Shown here: piece after piece, positions 1 through 11,248 of the stretch | Layout of the letters: each line of letters opens with the position of its first letter | Position numbering within the stretch: position 1 is the stretch's first letter | Source: Arctopsyche grandis | Taxonomy: Eukaryota > Arthropoda > Insecta > Trichoptera > Hydropsychidae | NCBI RefSeq assembly: GCF_051622035.1 | Contig: NC_135360.1 | Span: forward strand, 9,600,001 to 9,664,000 | Length of the DNA stretch: 64,000 bases | Direction of reading: 5' to 3' | Translations under genes and position numbers: made by a program | Notes under the pieces: model-generated | What the model saw: only the letters and a program-made list of their open reading frames with translations | Told to the model about the DNA's origin: nothing | Databases searched by the model: none

Positions 1-145
1 TGTTAAATTTCCAATAAGAACCACGTGCAACTTTGGCACCGAGCTTAATTATAAATCGGCTAAACTGAAAACATCTTCGGACACTTCACTACCGGTAGAA
101 ACAAATACAGACGTACATACGGTAAAACTAGAAATAACCACTTAC

Positions 146-285
146 CAGTTCTGTAGCCGGCGTTGGACAAATAAGCGGCGAACGAACGGGGCTCGTGGTC
201 TGCCTGCCACGCTGGACCACTGCAGTTGTCGTTGTTTGTGAACACGTTGTGGTTATGAACATACATTCCAGTAAGCAACGAGCTC
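146..285 (-). CDS. Sulf1: Sulf1-family extracellular endosulfatase, coding exon 2 (partial gene)
   Basis: This is the second coding exon of the gene whose first coding exon is at 1995-2650. On the minus strand it is preceded by a TTTTCAG acceptor (AG at 287-286) and followed by a GTAAG donor (GT at 145-144). Its 140 nt continue the upstream frame: codon AG|G rebuilds the Arg of the sulfatase motif, and then come [15 protein letters not shown], a NNDNCSG segment and LSNAGYRTG. Known sulfatases have this stretch right after the catalytic Cys, on the substrate-pocket side of the alkaline-phosphatase-like fold. It matches my memory of insect Sulf1 almost residue for residue. The exon ends in phase 1 (one base of the next codon), so the rest of the catalytic domain, the hydrophilic domain and the C-terminus lie beyond the left edge. 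Confidence 0.93.
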
Positions 286-1994
286 CTGAAAACGACAAAC
301 AATCATAAATGTAATCAGAATTTCAATAACGGCGCGTTTCAAACAAAAGCATCGTCCAAACTATGGATAGCTATGCTTAAAAAAAAACATTTTTTTGTCA
401 AACTCGTAGTATAAACTCGCTATATAATAATTTTATGTACATATGTAATATCATGGATGGACTTTGTTCCGCAGCCAGATCAGATGTATGCAATTATATG
501 GAGCATGCCATACCGGGCGATCCACTGGTTGCCCAAGACATAAAATCACCCGACGCCCTCGGTCTGGTCACGGTGATTTTGTTGCTTGTATTGGGGGACG
601 TAACACTGTGTCACTGTGGACTAACATCATGAAAAAACTTTGAACACGTGTGACTGAATAGTCATATATTGAAAACTATTATAGGTATTAGTGAGGGGAA
701 TCTTGGTTACTTCTGTTCGTCCGAGTTGGGTGACCATGAGCAACTACGCTTGGGCCACAAAATCACTACTAAGTCACCTGGTGTGATATTTTTTCACTAT
801 ATCATCGCCGATGACAAACCGCCGAGTGTGGCACCATCCAATACAACGCCATACATTTTGAGGGATCGTGTTGGTTGTTCAAGTGATAAAATTTTCGAGA
901 CCAGAACCAACGCCGGCGACCGATCTCGCTGGTTGGCAGATTTAACTGCTTGAGAGACCGATGAGTTGTACAGTGCGACATGCTCTATACAGCTGCATAC
1001 ATTTGATCTGGTCACGCAACTAGTCGGCCGACAAAGTCGCTCGCAAGTCGCTCGGTGTGGCCCGGCTCTTACACATACAACAGTCGTTGGCTATTTGGAT
1101 TGAAATAATGCATAAACGCTATTGACGGTTAATAACAATATACACCTATTGGTTAGTAGTCAACAAGTATTAAATATTTAAGGGTTTGTATTTTTTTAAT
1201 ATGACATTCAAGTGGCCTACGATGTATAGTATACGCTAAGGACTTGTCAAGTATATTAAATTAATTAATCATTTTCCAATTCAATTCCATTACTCCTGGT
1301 ATTATGGGCAAGCACAAAAAGTCGTGAATTTAGAATAAAGTCTAAGATTACTAGCTGAAAACTTACTAAGTGAAAGTCAAAATTGTACACTAACAAATGT
1401 TCTACTGTCTGCATGAAATGCAATTGGCCGAGAGGCGATGAAAGAGATAACATAAACGTTTTACCTAAGTATGTACTATAATTTATGTATTATGGTATAC
1501 CAAATTTGGTTCTGTAAATAGGTTGAGCATTTTGAGAATTATACCTTAAGCGAAAACTTGATTATGTACTGTAGATTTGCTTAGCGACATAATGAATTTG
1601 TAAATTACAATCTTATTATTTTTAACTGATGATGCTCGATCGGTTACAATTTATCTTATTTTTTCTTTAGTATAGAGTTATAGACTCATTTGTGCAGTAT
1701 AGAAATAGCTTTAGTATAGAGTTATAGACTCATTTGTGCAGTATATAAATAGCTTTCGTATAAATTGTTTCAAGGATAATAAATGGAAAAATGAATGTTC
1801 AAAATCTACATAGATTCCTATTAAGACTATGAAACACGCTACTATTCAATCTTTTCGAAAGTGAAAGTTTATTTATGTGTTTCCGTAAATTTTAAACTTT
1901 GAACAAAGGTTTGCAAACAGTCTTCAAATAGTCAGTCATATACCACACATGGCATTCAAAAATACTATAGGTACATAATTCAAAAAGAACTAAC
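286..1994 (-). other. Sulf1 intron, with a 44-bp tandem duplication
   Basis: Intron between the two Sulf1 exons, GT at 1994-1993 and AG at 287-286. It is AT-rich and holds no recognisable gene. Two nearly identical 44-bp units stand head to tail at 1665-1708 and 1709-1752 (unit begins CTTTAGTATAGAGTTATAGA). The ORFs here have no codon-like character. Part of 440-1030 is more GC-rich and contains repeated phrases around CAGATCAGATGTATGCA that recur inverted near 985-1015 (ATACATTTGATCTGG), perhaps an old inverted-repeat element. Confidence 0.6.
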
Positions 1995-2650
1995 CTTGAA
2001 GGACAGCACATGGGAGTCGTCGTATAAGCGTGCCTGAACTCAGCACCGGCGTCTCTTATAAGCCTCATAGTTCTAGGCATAAAATTCAAACTGCCCAATT
2101 CTACATCTTGATCGTCGGTTAGGATCAAGATTATGTTTGGTTTGCGCTCTTTGGGGGGTGGTAGCGGGATGAATCCACCGCCGCGACTCGCCGAATCTCT
2201 TCCACCCCTTCCTCCTTGGTTTCTATGTCTGGCACTTCCATGATATGGAAAATCGCCTCCTATAGGTCTTGCATATTCTTCTTGAGCGTGCCTGGAGTAC
2301 GGGTTGCGTCCATCTCCTTTGGGATCGGTGAAGTCCTTGAGGATCTCTTCCGAACTCCTTCGCAAGTTGGTGAAGTCCTCTGCATTTAGTCTGGCTGTGG
2401 TTATCTCTGCAGCTTTCCTTCTCGTCAGTCTGTTTCTTGTTCTTTGGGGTTTTTCTCTAGCGAAATAGTCTTGTACTAAGTGTTCCGAACTTTGGTGGGC
2501 GCTTTCTGAAGTTTGGTCCAACGGCGATGGTCGTCTCCGCGACGATTCTCCGTGGTATCTGGGATTCGATTGATCATCGGACACTTTTCTACACGAAATT
2601 ATAATAAATAAGTTTGAGATCACGACTAGAGTCACTGGAATTAAATTCAT
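1995..2650 (-). CDS. Sulf1: Sulf1-family extracellular endosulfatase, first coding exon
   Basis: Encodes the N-terminus of a secreted or cell-surface enzyme that removes 6-O-sulfates from heparan sulfate and so tunes Wnt, Hedgehog, FGF and BMP signalling (known role of the family). ATG at 2650; residues 1-20 form a hydrophobic signal peptide ([20 protein letters not shown]). Residues about 21-165 are a hydrophilic, Arg/Ser/Gly-rich segment, longer than in vertebrate Sulfs. The catalytic domain starts at [13 protein letters not shown], with the metal-binding Asp pair at 179-180, and reaches [10 protein letters not shown]. Cys215 is the expected formylglycine residue; its 36-residue distance from Asp179 equals the D51-C87 spacing known for human SULF1. 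The exon ends TCAAG with donor GTTAG (GT at 1994-1993) in phase 2 and splices to 285, a 1,709-bp intron. Family assignment is firm; Sulf1 is used in the insect sense of a single Sulf gene. Confidence 0.95.
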
Positions 2651-2764
2651 CTTGATTTGTTTATGTCTATTTCTTAGAATTGCACTAATACGAGTATTTG
2701 AAGCAGACGAGTCAGAGCCGCACTCGAACCGCTGTTGTTTCCTTTGGTAGATATCTTCATTTTA
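2651..2764 (-). other. Sulf1: Sulf1 5' UTR part of the first coding exon
   Basis: On the minus strand a polypyrimidine-like TTTCTCTTTGCAG acceptor (AG at 2766-2765) lies 114 bases upstream of the Sulf1 ATG. This suggests that the coding exon begins at 2764 with untranslated leader, and that at least one noncoding exon lies further right, inside or beyond the window. No upstream donor could be assigned. Confidence 0.6.
2674..2760 (-). other. upstream ORF (28 codons) in the Sulf1 leader
   Basis: An ATG at 2760, four bases inside the inferred leader exon, opens 28 codons ([20 protein letters not shown], then QILVLVQF) and stops at TAA 24 bases before the Sulf1 ATG. It is in a different frame from Sulf1, so it is not an N-terminal extension. 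It lies in the only sequence a scanning ribosome would meet just before the main start, so it could lower or condition Sulf1 translation. The ORF is seen directly; its use is inferred. Confidence 0.5.
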
Positions 2765-2770
2765 CTGCAA

Positions 2771-5168
2771 AGAGAAATAGAAATCATCAATGGTAATCAA
2801 AAATACGAGCATTAAATTACAAGATAAAAGATGAAACTGGAGATAAAAATCAAGTAAGTTCAAGGACGATATTTCAATCGTTAAATGCGTTCAAAGAACA
2901 AAGAAACTAAAAACTCAACACCGTGAAATTTTCATACATACTTAGACATTAAATTATTGCTGATTTTTTCTGGGTATTATATTTTGAAAAAAATCTAATT
3001 TGTTTTACGTGTAAAATAACTATGTATTAGATTAATAGTAACATAAATTCGTGGAAGTGAACGCTTCAGTAAGTGCAAACGTTTGAAATTTTTTTAACTG
3101 ATTTAAAATCGAAAATCATAAAAAGGTTGCAAAAAAACCACTAGCGCTAGTACATTCTGATTTGATATTTAGATATTAATAACTATTTAAATACATTTTA
3201 TGTATAAAGCCCGGTCCAAATTAACATCCATGGAGACACAGGAGTAAACGGAAACACAAGACGTGCACCAAAGAACCACTTGATGGAACCCATTATGTTT
3301 CTGTGTTCGTCGGAGCGCGCCTTGTCTTTCCATGCGCACCTTGTATCCTAGTGTTGACGCCACTTGAAGATCTATTCATACTAACACAGCAACTGCACGT
3401 AACCAGCAGTAAGAAAAGTATTATTTGGTACATTTTATCTGAATACATTCATATCTAACGTACCGTATACGTAACGGCAAGTAACAGTAGTAGCCGACAA
3501 AATCTATTCATACTATAAAGCCACTATCCATCTATTCATGTCACCGTAAAGTTCAAGCAAAGCCGGTTTATTTTGGCCACTATGGAAGTATTCAGGCACG
3601 ACGTGACGTCATAGTAGCAAGTGCACGCATACTAACGAATAATTTCGGAAACGTTGTGACAATATTGACTTGACGATAGGACGGAAGCAATATTGTCTTG
3701 GAGGATTGGAGGATTTTGCCTTGCACTCGGCCAAAATTTGTCTGAACGTCCGTTGCTGTATAGTATGAATAGAAACTGTCGTTTACGTGAGCTGATGTGC
3801 TGTGCTGTAGATAGTATGTGAACTGCTAGATAGTATGAATAGACCTTTTGGCATATAAACGCGTTTGACAACTTAAAAATATCAGGCCATAGAATGTATA
3901 TAAAAAGGCATTAACAAATTCAGCTTCCAATAAAAATGTCGGATATTGATATATATTTGTAAATTAAACTCTCCGTACATTATTGCCCAATAAAATGGGG
4001 TAAAACACAAATATACATATATTATCATTGGAAAATTAATGCTTGGGGTTTACATATTGAATGTATTCCATTTAATCCTACAGCATCGACATAATTCAGA
4101 GGAAAAGGTCGTTTGGATAAAGGACACAATGTGAATTCAATTACGGCCAACATCGTCGAAAAATAATTAACCCCAATTTAAATGTATTTAAAGATCGCAC
4201 GATCAATTTAAATGCATTGATGACAATATCAATAGCATTTGAATCCCGTCATCCCTTTTTAACTAGTCAAATATACAGAGAGAGAAAACAAACCAAAATT
4301 CTATCAATTAAATATCGTCGTAGAATTGAGAACCGATAATTATATATATTGTGAAACGGTCGTGAGTAAATAATTTTTTTTTTAAATCTGTATTGAATTT
4401 CTATAAAGGATTAAAATGAAATAAAATATACATAAGTATACAAGCGTGAAAAAGTCGTTTGAAAATTTAAATTCGGATAAAAAAGGTCGCGGCATTGAAA
4501 ATATTAAAATAAAAATATATAACATCTGTAAATGAAAGACGGAACGTTGAACGTAAAATTACAATTTTCCAAGTAATTAACTTTGAATTTTTCAAAGTAG
4601 ATGATTTAAGGTTGTACAAACCATAAATTCGTACAATATTAAAATGTAAAAAATACGTATTAATACTTTTAATGAAAAAATGTGATTAATATAAAGGTAA
4701 GTCTCGACGACCTTGAAATAAGAGCCCATTGGAGGATTGCGCCTACATCACAAACCAGCTCACCCCTCCCTCCTATCCTCTAATAATCACAAAAAGTTAA
4801 TATTGAGTGAGATAAGTGACATGCTATTTCTCCATATCCAAAAAAAAGCCATACATAAAATAATATTTGAAGATAAGCGGTAATTTCCATTACCCAACTT
4901 TAAACTGCTTACTTACATAGTACATACATAATTAGGTGACTCACATTATGTACATAAAAGTCAAGTACAAAATTACATGTAGATTTCACTTTATTACAAA
5001 CACGTCCTGTGCTTATAAATTACGCATATAAATATCATCACATAAACACATCTCGTTAGTACAAAACTAACATTACATAGAAGAATTACGTGACTCGCGC
5101 TCAGTGCAGCATTATATTGCACAATGCATTTGTAATATCATCTATTTACTTTACATATTGTATATAAT
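2771..5168. other. AT-rich upstream region of Sulf1, no gene seen
   Basis: Intergenic or 5'-intron sequence. It contains homopolymer runs and a perfect 12-bp palindrome ACTAGCGCTAGT near 3143. At 3360-3860 the phrases 'tctattcatactaaca' and 'atagtatgaatagac' occur several times in both orientations, which suggests a small decayed inverted-repeat element. No coding exon, RNA gene or intact transposon was recognised. Confidence 0.4.
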
Positions 5169-5322
5169 CAGCGGCGTGGACTAGTGGTTAGTATATTATG
5201 CTTTCGAGCAGAGTTGCCATGGGTTCAACTCCCACTAATCAATCCCACCGCTAGCCAGACCTCTTGCTAATATCAAGTTATTCAGCGTCTGCAGGCTCGC
5301 CAATTTGATTATAAAAATGCTG
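5169..5322 (+). repeat. tRNA-headed SINE, head type III, internally shortened
   Basis: Begins CAGCGGCGTGGACTAGTGG, with a Pol III A-box-like TAGTGGTTAGTAT and a B-box-like GGTTCAACTCCC about 35 bases later. It shares head and tail (TCTTGCTAATATCAAGTTAT...TTATAAAAATGCTGC) with the copy at 11249. Between them it goes straight from GCCAGACC to the tail, so the conserved core (CGATCGTTTCCTATC...) is missing. Confidence 0.75.
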
Positions 5323-7016
5323 CAAAAATTTCTCCCTAGATGTCATTGTGGATGTTTGTATAAATTTGCATTGTATAAAATGCATATGCATATTGATTGT
5401 ATTGTGTGATTGTATTTGTATAAGTGCATTCGTCGCTTTGGAGCGAGCTGTAGAAGCGAGTGTTCATGTTCTATGATATAAAATTAAAATATTGCACTCA
5501 TGTAAAGTTTCATTGAAAAATGTATTCGGGATAATTGCGGGAAATGGGTATGTCCGAAACGGTACATAGGATATTTTTAAATCTGAAAGCATCTGGTCGG
5601 TCTATGGAGCAAACTCCCGATAACATAACCGTGCAAATGAAGCTTTCTTCATATGCAAATTTATAATTAAAATTCAGATACGAGCGACGTGAACCGCACG
5701 ACGCTTATATATTTACAAAATTGTCTAGATAGAAAACTGTTAGGGTATCTACATACATGTATGTATATATATGTATATGCATATCTATTGTGTCTACATA
5801 TGTATTATAAATAAAAAAAAGTGTTATTGTATATATGCTATCTATTATGTCTACATATGTATTATATGTATGTATGTAAAAAAATAAGTAAATTATTGCG
5901 AGAGGAATATACGTATGTAAATAATATGTAGAAAATTTAATTTTAAAGTGCATGCCGAGAGTGCACGTAAAATGGAATTAAAATGAAAAATGCACGATGT
6001 GCAGTCGTAAAAACCCTTTCATTACAGACTATAAAAAACTTTGTAGTAGTCAAGAGATATGTATATGATATTTGAAGCGGTGGTTTATAATTTCCCATGT
6101 GGACCCATTTTAAAATCAAAATATATCTAAAGTGTGCCAAAGGCTAATTTTTTCAAAAAACGAGTGCTAATTAATTATAACGAAGTGCAAAAGCAATTTT
6201 TTTCGTGATAAGTGCATGTTTTCATTAGAAGAAGTGAAATACGCCGCAGGAGAAAATTTTAAGAAATGTTTTCAAAGAAATGGAACAATTTTCTTTCGAA
6301 TATGTCTGTGATTACGGATATATTTTCGCACAATACGTAATGAGATGAAATTATTTATTTAGCTGTCGTTTGGTGTCTACTTTTGATATATATATGTATA
6401 AAGCTCACAATTCATATATTGCATGACTGAGTCAATTATGATAAATTTTTATTGATTAACGAGAAGTCGCCATTAAAAACGCGCTGCGCTTTGTAGTGAG
6501 TGTTTGTATAGAGGAAGCGTTTTATGTATTCGGAAAATCGTCATTATTTTCATGTTGCCGTGATTATTTTGAGAATAAAAGCCGTTGAGATATATGTATG
6601 TAGTTTTAATTTGAACAGAAAAAATACTCAAAATATTTACAAATTTTATGAAATAGAAAAGCCAAAATGATCTACATATTTTGATGCAAAATGTCATGTA
6701 AAAACAGTTAGTAAAAATTTGGCCTCCTAAACGTAATATGTATACAGATGTATCTACATACATATATAATATCATGAAATGTACAGAATGAGGATATTTT
6801 TAGCACGTATGTACATACATACATACATATGTATGTGGAATTGTCTTAAAATCAATAAAAATAAACAGGAAAACTCGTCCATAATTTGGTTTTGCTATCA
6901 TCCTAATCGAAATATTAAAAATTTCTGTATTTATTTGATCACAAACTTCGTTTGATTTGGTCAGTAAATACATACATATATATGTAGAACAGTAACTTAT
7001 TTACAAAAATATAATA
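5323..7016. other. AT-rich region, no gene seen
   Basis: Several tracts of ATGTATGT and ACATACAT (for example 5745-5780, 5860-5880, 6590-6605, 6805-6836) and no exon-like sequence. The ORFs at 5705-6775 are low-complexity Tyr/Ile/His translations of these tracts. Confidence 0.4.
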
Positions 7017-7060
7017 TCAGCCACTGACTACTTGACTATTTTCAAGTAGTCAGTGGCTGA
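7017..7060. repeat. perfect 19-bp inverted repeat (hairpin)
   Basis: Arms TCAGCCACTGACTACTTGA and its exact reverse complement surround a 6-base loop CTATTT. With 19 perfect pairs this is the cleanest short hairpin in the window, and it is more GC-rich than its surroundings. Confidence 0.85.
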
Positions 7061-7120
7061 GTGTTGGACAAAAAAACTTAAAACAATAAGCGGTTTACTA
7101 ACTGTCCATTTTAATAAACA

Positions 7121-7630
7121 TATGTTACAGTGAAACTATTATTTCGAGTGAAATTATAATAATTATAATTCAATAAATTGAAAAATATTAACAAAGAGAG
7201 TAAACTTCAGCGTTATTGATTATTAAAACTAGATTTTGGAAAATTTTTAAATAAGTAAACTCAAAATGTTAAATGAAAATAAAATCTTCTTCTACATATT
7301 TTGACAATAATATCTTTGTTTAATTCAATTTAGTAAAAGCGTCATTCGGGTCTTCAGAAACTTTATTTTCATAGTTTTATTTCACACTATATATGTATGT
7401 ATGTATGTATAGTAATATCAATTAATTATTGAATCATAAAGCATTCTATAAAACAATCTTAAGTTGATATTTCACTATCATTCAACTGTCAAAATTTATA
7501 ATTTCACTAATAGCAGCAAGTGAATATGTAATTTCCGTAGTGAAAATATAACTATACCCGGTAAAATGTAATCGGATATGAATTACACGTAATTACAATT
7601 TCAATGCTGTCATAATTTCACTGTAACAAC
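7121..7630. mobile_element. candidate MITE with TGTTACAGTGAAA inverted ends
   Basis: TGTTACAGTGAAA near 7122 recurs as the reverse complement TTTCACTGTAACA near 7617-7629. Between them, short copies of TTTCACTA and GTGAAATTATAA occur in both orientations, as in the subterminal repeats of MITEs. No clear target-site duplication was found, so the exact ends are uncertain. Confidence 0.4.
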
Positions 7631-7859
7631 ACTGTACATGTACACACATAAAATGTTAAACTTATTATCATAGAAGTTAATGACCATTTACCGAAAAAAA
7701 TCGACCACTTAAATTGTCGCCATTAAAAGCTCAAAACTAAAATATATGCAATAGAAGGGAAAAAAAACTTGATAACAGTTGATAAAAATCGACATTTTCC
7801 TCGCAGTCATGAATCACTTTTTATACGTAGCAGAATCGTATCACACTATAAACGCAGTT

Positions 7860-8320
7860 TATAATACCGATAATTGCCCGCGATACTGACAACGAAACGC
7901 GAATCTTTTATGTGACGTAAGATCTCGACGCGATTGAAGATAATGCGAGGGTGGGTTGAGGGGGGGTTTAAGATACGTTTTGGCGCATTTGAGGGTTAAA
8001 TCGTTTCCGAAACGATGCGACCGGAAGCGAGCGCGCGACAAACGCCGCGATCGCACGACAGGGGGCGCTATTGTCACCCAGCTTCCGGTCGCGTGTTTCC
8101 CGCCAAAACGCGACCGACTTTTCCAGCCACTTCCGACGGCGATACGAGAGCATGCAAAGTACTTCCCCCTTCTTCGGGGATGTTTTTGCGTTGTGACCTT
8201 TGTCGCGTACCTGTCCTACACAAGAAAGAAAAGCGACGACGATGACCCCGTTTTTTCTCGACGGGGACAATTCGACAATGCGGCAATAACGGGTGTGGTG
8301 AGCGTGTCATGTTAAACGAG
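7860..8320. promoter_or_regulatory. CpG-bearing GC-rich island
   Basis: About 450 bases clearly richer in G+C and CpG than the flanks. ORFs are open in several frames on both strands, which is the effect of base composition rather than a gene. It holds a 12-bp inverted pair GCGACCGGAAGC (8017-8028) and GCTTCCGGTCGC (8081-8092), with CAGGGGGCGCTA (8059-8070) between them. It lies about 5 kb upstream of the Sulf1 coding start, so a distal promoter or insulator is possible; no transcription start can be shown. Confidence 0.4.
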
Positions 8321-8689
8321 CGTTATTTTATGAATGAACATTTTGCGTAACGCTTGATGACTTTGGACTTTGTATGGTGTGTCAGCTATGCATATTACTA
8401 TATTTTGTGTTGCGTCAACGATAGATAAATTTAAATTTAGAGCTTTTGACTAGGGCAGTGATATGAACTCTTCGAATGCATCATCGACTACCTATAACTA
8501 TTTACATAGCATTGGACAAAGGCCTGTCAAATTATTCTATAATTTATATATACGCAGTTTTTCAGAGTTCTACAAAAACTCCACGAACATATGGTCCAAA
8601 GACTATAAAGGTGCAGGCACATACTGGTTGGTACCCGGTGTTTTTTAGATGAAAAACGCCGGCAGTCTATACTCAAAACACACCCTCAG

Positions 8690-9050
8690 GAGTGTTTTCG
8701 CTGACATTTTATTCTTGTATTGACATATGTACATATGTATGTAGGTTTGGGTGACCGGGAAAATGCACTCGAGATAGTTGCACTGTCGAGACATCCAAAC
8801 TTTCAAAGATGCTCAAGGAGAACTAACGCAATAGAATTCCACAAAAAAGCGTCAAAGGGTATTAACTACCCTTTGACGAATTTTGTATGTTATCTGAGGG
8901 TGCTAACTTTGTTTTGCGCTACTATTTAGTGCATCTTTCCGGGAACCGTAGGTTTGATATTCACCCATAACAGTGATTCCCATATTTTAAGAAATGTAGG
9001 TAAAACTTGTCGAAATAATAAGATCGTACGAATTAATAATGACAGTGAAA
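8690..9050 (+). repeat. copy of the 'GTATTGACAGTGAT...GATTCCCATATTTGAAG' repeat, interrupted
   Basis: Shares TTTTCGSTGA-N-TTGTATTGACA and CAGTGATTCCCATATTT...GTCGAAATAATAAGATCGTA with copies at 11590-11735, 17740-17800 (minus), 22800-22890 and 46685-46770 (minus). Here the two halves are separated by the element at 8754-8945. At 11509 and 46572 the same sequence lies inside Harbinger-like MITEs, so this is probably a related MITE with lost ends. Confidence 0.55.
8754..8945. mobile_element. small MITE nested in the preceding repeat
   Basis: Ends CCGGGAAAATGCACT and AGTGCATCTTTCCGGG are imperfect inverted repeats, and the matching continues inward (ATAGTTGCAC against ATAGTAGCGC). In the centre is a perfect 12-bp hairpin, CGTCAAAGGGTA-TTAAC-TACCCTTTGACG (8850-8878). 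It separates two parts of a repeat that is contiguous at 11590-11735. Target duplication not resolved. Confidence 0.55.
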
Positions 9051-9514
9051 AAAGAAAAAGAAAATCAATGAAAATTTAAGAAAACATGATATGTACATCC
9101 TCTTACATTTTTTTTATTGTCATTTCTTACGCCTTTTGGTGAACTGGTCTGGAACTGGAACTACTTTATTTTATTATTAGCTAAACTTGGCATGCGTTGC
9201 AATGCCACAATAACGCATGCACTTCCCGTTCCCGTTTCTCTATGTGTTTCGATAAGTGAATTTCAACACTTCCAAATTAATACTTAATAATCAAATTAAA
9301 TTATAGTAATGATACTTTGTCGGAAAAACGCAGGCGGCGAACACATTTAAAATTATTCAATTGTTTGTTTATTTTATCTTAACAAATCAAATGGCGAACA
9401 CATTTGAAATTATTGCGTTCCCGTTCCCGTTTTTGGGATAGGAACGCAAACGTGACAGACACACAAACGTTGATTTTTATATATAATATATATGTACATA
9501 TAAATATGTATGTA
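9051..9514. other. region with repeated GTTCCCG and GGCGAACACATTT phrases
   Basis: CCCGTTCCCGTTT occurs near 9226 and 9417, and GGCGAACACATTT near 9333 and 9395. These suggest one old direct or partial duplication. No gene seen. Confidence 0.35.
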
Positions 9515-9795
9515 TATACCACGAAGACCTAACAGGTAAACCCCAATGCGCCTTCCTGGCCAATTATAAACAAAGCAACATTTTTTTTATTACAATCAAT
9601 CAGTTTTAACTTGTACAATAATCATACTCAAATAGTGGTGACATAGTAGGTAGGAAGGTTTTTAACTAATTTAATCAAGGAACCGTTTCAACAATGAAAT
9701 CAAAAAAATTGGCAAACTTTGATAGGATACGATCGACCTGTAGTCACTTAGTATCTAACATACCACTTATTGTGAATGAGATAAAAACATTACAT
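9515..9795 (-). repeat. SINE core with the 'CAGGAAGGCGCATTGGGG' tail, headless
   Basis: Reading the minus strand gives the shared core GTCGATCGTATCCTATCAA...GATTTCATTGTTGAAACGGTTCCT, then CACCACTATTTGAGTATGAT. The tail CCAGGAAGGCGCATTGGGG is shared with the copy at 35195. No tRNA-like head is visible, so this copy is 5'-truncated. Confidence 0.75.
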
Positions 9796-9879
9796 ATTTT
9801 CAACATTGCTATCCAAAGTCAAACATATTCATGATTTGTCTAATTTTATTTGATGGATGAAAATCCGACAACGTAAAAG

Positions 9880-9997
<118 letters not shown>

Positions 9998-10167
9998 TAA
10001 TAGGTACCCAGATGAAATACTTCAATGACTTTCCATGTAGCTAATGACTGGAAAAATTGCCGACGCGTTATCTTTCGCGAAACCCACTAATAAATGGAGG
10101 CGAGAATCGAGAGGCAATTCAAGCAGAATGTCATTATACATTCTAATTAATCGAACATTCATTTTTA

Positions 10168-10276
<109 letters not shown>

Positions 10277-10554
10277 TATTTATTAATAATCCAACTTGTT
10301 GCAACTAACATCAATTTATACAAAATCTATGATTTTCATATGGCATATCACTTGCATAACTTTCACCATTTCTGGATGAAAGCCTCTCCAATTCCATTTA
10401 CGTGCTCACGATTTTCTTCCTTACGTCCATTGTCCATTCAACTTTCTTTTACGTCACCCAACGATATAGTTGAATTGAGATGCATGTGAAATTATGACAC
10501 TAATCATACAGTTCATAACAATTAACTTCATAAAAAGCACATTGAAGTGTCGAG

Positions 10555-10660
10555 GATCTTAATAACCGGTGATATAAGAGATCCTAGCCGGGATTTTTGA
10601 ATAGTGATTCTTGGTCTGGACAGCTCATTGCCCTACCAATTCAGTTACGCCCATGCTTGT
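10555..10660 (-). repeat. tRNA-like SINE head, degenerate
   Basis: The minus strand reads GGGCGTAACTGAATTGGTAG (A-box like) and later ATTCAAAAATCCCGG where a B box is expected. It is probably the relic of a further tRNA-derived head. No intact cloverleaf. Confidence 0.35.
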
Positions 10661-11248
10661 AATTAACACATCGGGTCAATTGACTCGTAAATACGTTCGA
10701 AATTAATTTTTACGAACCGCAACAGTCTCTCAGCGAGGCCATTAATAAAAAGCACATAAAGCGTGTACCTACCACCAATTAATGGATATTTATGTCCGTT
10801 CTGGTTTAACTTTTCACCAAACGCACACACACAATGGCCATCGGAATCGAATAGCGTGAGTCCAATATCGACGAAAAATAAGGCACAAGAAAATGAAAAT
10901 AAAAGGAAAAACACAAATGCTAAAAGATTGTAGATATGAAAAAAGTTAGGCTACAATGCCGAATCGATATTGTTTTTGCGAAACGTCACGCTTACCATAT
11001 TCTATACACGGCTGAGAAAAAAAAAGGAAAACCAACGGGTCATTTACACCGATTTATTTTCGATACATTTTATTTGTTTTTAAAGTGGTGTATTTGATTT
11101 AAAGAATTCCCTAGTCACTTTTTCATTAAAGTTAGTGGCGTAAAACATGGCATAAAACACAAGCTGCACGCGACTTTTTGCGCATTTGTTCAATTAATGA
11201 GGCTTGATTATTTTGTAAATATTTACATATGAGCCGTTATATTTAAAC

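Noticed and set aside
7956..8315. Overlapping 76-119-codon ORFs on both strands
   Set aside because: Many frames are open at once in a G+C-rich island, with no domain and no splice sites.
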